Of a stretch of DNA of 64,000 bases, positions 62,201 through 64,000 are shown one piece after another (positions within the stretch are counted from its first letter, which is position 1; each line of letters starts with the position of its first letter). The notes under the pieces are model-generated. The model was not told the origin of the DNA. It saw nothing but the letters and a program-made list of their open reading frames with translations, and made no database searches. Where the stretch lies: the NCBI GenBank assembly GCA_040772005.1, contig JAXGYZ010000005.1, forward strand, positions 310,001 through 374,000, given 5' to 3'. The DNA comes from MWBF01 sp040772005. Its GTDB lineage: Bacteria; Chloroflexota; Anaerolineae; CG2-30-64-16. The translations under genes and the position numbers were made by a program.

Positions 62201-63001
62201 CCGCTGCTGGTGCGCGGGGAGCCTTACGGCGCTATCAGCCTGTATTACCGTGAGATGCGCCAGATCACGGACGAGGATGTGCGCTTGGCCGAGAGCGTCG
62301 GCAACCAGGCCGGCCTGGCCATCGAGAGCGAGCGGCTGCGCGAGCAGGCCGAGTCTACGGCAGCCATTACCGAACGCAACCGGTTGGCCCGCGAGCTGCA
62401 CGATTCGGTCACGCAGAATCTCTACAGCGTCACGCTCTATGCCGAAGCGACCGCGCGGCTGCTCGAAAACGGCCACTCCCGGCAGGCGGCAGATTACCTG
62501 CGCGACCTGCGCGACACCTCGCAGGAGGCCCTGCGGGAGATGCGTCTGCTCATCTTCGAGCTGCGCCCGCCAGAACTGGCAAAGATCGGCCTGGCCGGTG
62601 CGCTCCAGATTCGGCTCCAGTCGGTCGAGGCGCGCGGGGGCATGGAGGCCAACCTGCAACTGGACGGCGTCGAACACGAGGCTCGCTTGCCCCTGGCGCA
62701 ACAGCAGGAGCTCTACCAGATTGCCCAAGAGGCGCTGAATAACACGCTGAAGCACGCGCACGCCAACCGGGTCACGGTCAAGCTGCACTATACGCCGGCA
62801 GTGGTCACACTGGAGATTGCGGATGACGGGGTCGGCCTGGAATTGGTCGAGGCCGAAAACACAGGCGGCATGGGACTGCGCAACATGCGCGAGCGCGCCG
62901 CGCGCATCGGCGCCCACTTCGGCATCGACGCCGGGGCGGCCCACGGCGCGTGCGTGCGTGTCATCCTGCCCATGCCGGCCGCTGAAGCTCATGTGAGGTG
63001 A
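59246..63001 (+). CDS. Large hybrid-sensor histidine kinase (Cache-HAMP-PAS-GAF3-HisKA_3-HATPase)
   Basis: 1251 residues; ATG 59246 (MQATNTPAPEAG), weak ribosome site. TM1 about 33-53; extracellular double-Cache-like domain 55-300; TM2 about 306-327; HAMP to about 378; PAS about 390-505 (NDGVWDWDIRTGHVYFSPRW, HKDGSYRWILTRG); three GAF-like domains (about 515-670, 690-840, 870-1030); dimerisation helix ERNRLARELHDSVTQNLYSV with phospho-accepting His1052; C-terminal ATPase (DDGVGLELVE, GMGLRNMRERA). This is the NarX/DegS class. Followed 7 bases later by its cognate regulator. Confidence 0.94.
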   Translation: MQATNTPAPEAGTSSSSAATPLPRGTLRGQILAWSFIPAAIILLAVALVAFYSYQRVTGDLAIEQDRELARLSAGQLATELTEYTGNLTALGRSLAGNWQDRDELAGELAAAGNRLVVFDRGVVLLDNYGTVIAAHPERPAILGQSWSDREYFHAVVRNGTPVFSNVGEDGPAGEPVVIVAVPVTSDSGELLGLAAGLFGVSATANNPLYGSIVRIRIAEGSAKYLVDARGRVIYHTNPGLIGAQLSGQRAVTELMNGRPGAFRTTDITGQQIVAAFASVPGTGWGLVTETTWAALLAPSRAYSQFLVLLLALGVIVPAIVTAIGVGRITATVRHLTDAAQEVANGKFGLTIPPASTRDLQELVSQFNRMSAQLSESYETLRNQNEQLSLVMRATNDGVWDWDIRTGHVYFSPRWKDMLGYAEHDIENRIETWRDLIHPDDRARVERDLKSYLAGQLPIYQVEHRLRHKDGSYRWILTRGIVLYDVDGVPYRMAGSHTDVTEGKRARDLLDGQRHFLEMLATGETLPETLDALVQVLEDQWPGMLTLVMLLDDEKQQLFVGSYGRLPAAFADALDGMEVGARADAPGGACFTGERVIVSDMASDARAIRLQPLAREYGLAACWAEPVRSSVGEVIGAVAVYQREPRGPSPEELQTLETAAHLVGVAIEHKRAYQTLERRVAERTKELSALNTISTAVSRSLDLEEVLDNALAEVMQTLNVETAALYLLDATGENFVGVAARGLSPEFTDRIGVLPDAVARAGRIFSPDEPITWTIADYPAGPIKDAIISEGIETILGVPLSAKGILVGALALGARQRRVLSPEEVTLLMAVGGQIGVAIENGRLYEAEQARRAEAERRRQVAEGMQEILAVLNSRQSLQETLEFIAGQACRVLGCDAAAIMSLDKPTQILSVQAHCSLPDWVASRMQFRVGEAGAGRAVALRRSVVMADTAVELEKMVATGQMPGNMPQDFVETMAHSYKSLISVPLLVRGEPYGAISLYYREMRQITDEDVRLAESVGNQAGLAIESERLREQAESTAAITERNRLARELHDSVTQNLYSVTLYAEATARLLENGHSRQAADYLRDLRDTSQEALREMRLLIFELRPPELAKIGLAGALQIRLQSVEARGGMEANLQLDGVEHEARLPLAQQQELYQIAQEALNNTLKHAHANRVTVKLHYTPAVVTLEIADDGVGLELVEAENTGGMGLRNMRERAARIGAHFGIDAGAAHGACVRVILPMPAAEAHVR

Positions 63002-63008
63002 ATTCGAT

Positions 63009-63683
63009 ATGCCACCCAAAATACGCGTCCTGATTACCGACGACCACGCCATCGTGCGCAAGGGCATCCGCGCGCTGCTCGCCACCGAACCGGATATCGA
63101 GGTCGTGGGCGAAGCGGGTGACGGCGCTGAAGCGGTCGCGCAGGCCCAGGCGTTGAAGCCCGATGTGGTGCTGATGGACCTCGTAATGCCCAGGATGGAC
63201 GGCATCGAGGCGACGCGCACGATTACCGGCCTGCTCAAGGACACGCGCATCCTGGTGTTGACCAGCTTTGCCGCGGACGAGAAGGTGTTTCCCGCGATCA
63301 AGGCGGGCGCGCTCGGCTACCTGCTCAAGGATTCGGGGCCGTTCGACCTGCTGCAGGGCATCCGGCAGGTGCACCGCGGCCAGCCGACGCTCGAACCTTC
63401 GATTGCCAGCAAGGTGTTGTTCGAGCTGGCCCACCCGGCCAAGGATCCCCTGACCACGGATCCTCTGACCGCGCGCGAGCTGGATGTGCTGCGCCTTGTG
63501 GCGCAGGGGCGCAGCAACCGGGAGATTGCTGAGAAGCTGGTCATCACCGAGCTGACGGTCAGCACGCACGTCAGCAACATCCTCGGCAAGCTGCACCTCG
63601 CCAGCCGGACGCAGGCCGCGCTCTTCGCGCTGCGCGAGGGGCTGGCCTCGCTGGACGACATCCCCACGTTCGGGGACGGCTGA
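63009..63683 (+). CDS. NarL/FixJ-family response regulator
   Basis: 224 residues. Receiver: LITDDHAIVRKGIRALLATE, acceptor Asp57 in VVLMDLVMPRMDG, Lys in GYLLKDSGPFDL. C-terminal LuxR-type helix-turn-helix: LTARELDVLRLVAQGRSNRE, LVITELTVSTHVSNILGKLH. GAGGTGA precedes the ATG; 7 bases after the kinase. Together with the binding protein they form a likely three-part sensor operon. Target genes unknown. Confidence 0.96.
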   Translation: MPPKIRVLITDDHAIVRKGIRALLATEPDIEVVGEAGDGAEAVAQAQALKPDVVLMDLVMPRMDGIEATRTITGLLKDTRILVLTSFAADEKVFPAIKAGALGYLLKDSGPFDLLQGIRQVHRGQPTLEPSIASKVLFELAHPAKDPLTTDPLTARELDVLRLVAQGRSNREIAEKLVITELTVSTHVSNILGKLHLASRTQAALFALREGLASLDDIPTFGDG

Positions 63684-63693
63684 CCTGTCCTCT

Positions 63694-63734
63694 TAACGGG
63701 GTTTGGGGCCGCTTTGCGGCCCCAAACCCCGTTA
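63694..63734. terminator. Perfect 19-bp hairpin closing the sensor operon
   Basis: TAACGGGGTTTGGGGCCGC (63694-63712) and its exact complement (63716-63734), loop TTT, 11 bases after the regulator stop. No T run; either a terminator of unusual type or one more repeat element. Confidence 0.65.
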
Positions 63735-63814
63735 GTCAACTCATACCAGAAAAGTTGTAGTCTCCGTCTCCCCCAAAACCATTAGTTAATCCACCAGTTT
63801 GCTTGGGCCTCTCC

Positions 63815-63836
63815 GTAATGTGAAATGCAACATTAC
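63815..63836. promoter_or_regulatory. Palindromic operator candidate GTAATGT-N8-ACATTAC
   Basis: Two perfect 7-bp arms around 8 bases, about 100 bases before the start of the next response-regulator gene. It could be the target of the NarL-type regulator or of the new one. In the rest of the gap 63684-63940 I see no gene. Confidence 0.4.
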
Positions 63837-63940
63837 CCCGATGTCGGTTTGCCGCGCCTGCGCTATGCTGTCGCCATGCTGATGACAAGAAGGCGTTTCC
63901 TGATCACAGGGCTGTCCCGTGAGAGGATGTGAGCGACCCC

Positions 63941-64000
63941 ATGAAGGTGCTGATTGTTGATGATATGGCCCGATCCCGCCGGAGCATCCAGGCGTTGCTG
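63941..64000 (+). CDS. Response regulator receiver (N-terminal fragment)
   Basis: Only 20 codons before the window edge: MKVLIVDDMARSRRSIQALL. The hydrophobic strand followed by an acidic pair (VDD) is the start of a receiver domain. The output domain is outside the window. Confidence 0.8.
   Translation, partial: MKVLIVDDMARSRRSIQALL

Noticed and set aside
63694..63734. Normal Rho-independent terminator
   Set aside because: The stem is strong but has no T run on either side, so it is listed with caution. It may be another repeat element.

Overview
The window is a GC-rich bacterial chromosome segment carrying 58 protein-coding genes (two cut by the window edges), one tRNA and the RNase P RNA. 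I read it as Chloroflexota (Anaerolineae/Caldilineae-like), with moderate confidence. The reasons are the style of the solute-binding lipoproteins (Tat or Sec lipoprotein signals followed by Ala/Pro/Thr-rich linkers), type II IPP isomerase beside a polyprenyl synthase and a lycopene cyclase family gene, class A RNase P RNA, and abundant GAF/HisKA_3 signalling. I see no phage, transposase, CRISPR array or rRNA.

Layout. 1-3.2 kb: peptide-type ABC transporter genes and a membrane protein. 3.7-6.5 kb: perR-katG oxidative-stress operon with an operator overlapping its -10 box. 6.6-7.4 kb: tRNA-Leu(UAG) and rnpB. 7.5-10.6 kb: Crp/Fnr regulator and a VIT/VWA secreted protein. 10.8-15.1 kb: an uninterrupted panB-panE-panC-panD-coaX cluster (2-ketoisovalerate to phosphopantothenate) behind a promoter and a terminator-containing leader. 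15.2-25.1 kb: GH57 amylase-like protein, greA-lysS, small stress and signalling genes, msrA, PAP2 phosphatase, heme O synthase. 25.2-28.6 kb: sugar ABC transporter. 29-32.6 kb: mobA, acpP, fni and a polyprenyl synthase. 32.7-39.3 kb: ribokinase, mutY, MFS transporter, M29 aminopeptidase and a protein ending in an effector-associated domain. 39.5-44 kb: a cysteine-rich Crp/Fnr protein, lepA, a MntA/HepT toxin-antitoxin pair and rsmA. 44-47.8 kb: LysE exporter, PlsC, LysM lipoprotein, lycopene cyclase. 48.1-53.7 kb: phosphotriesterase-like hydrolase, beta-mannosidase, and a contractile-injection-type cargo protein with an HExxH motif followed by a HEAT-repeat protein. 53.8-64 kb: phosphotransferase, methyltransferase, NAD synthetase, then a solute-binding protein / 1251-residue histidine kinase / NarL-type regulator set.

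The most unusual feature is not a gene. Most longer gaps hold an inverted repeat, and many of these have arms built from tandem, degenerate 7-9 nt words (for example GGTGACAAG, CGAATAA, ACGAGTAAGG, ATTGAAG, CGCGAAGACG). Several sit exactly on gene 3' ends, so that the stop codon is spelled by the repeat word, and convergent genes can each take their stop from one arm. Some supply the last or first codons of neighbouring proteins. A separate 70-nt element with 20-bp arms and an invariant 30-nt loop occurs three times. These elements, the EAD-domain protein and the HExxH cargo/HEAT pair are the best candidates for undescribed biology here.

Limits: family assignments come from reading motifs by eye, with no database search. 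Promoters and operators are sequence matches only.
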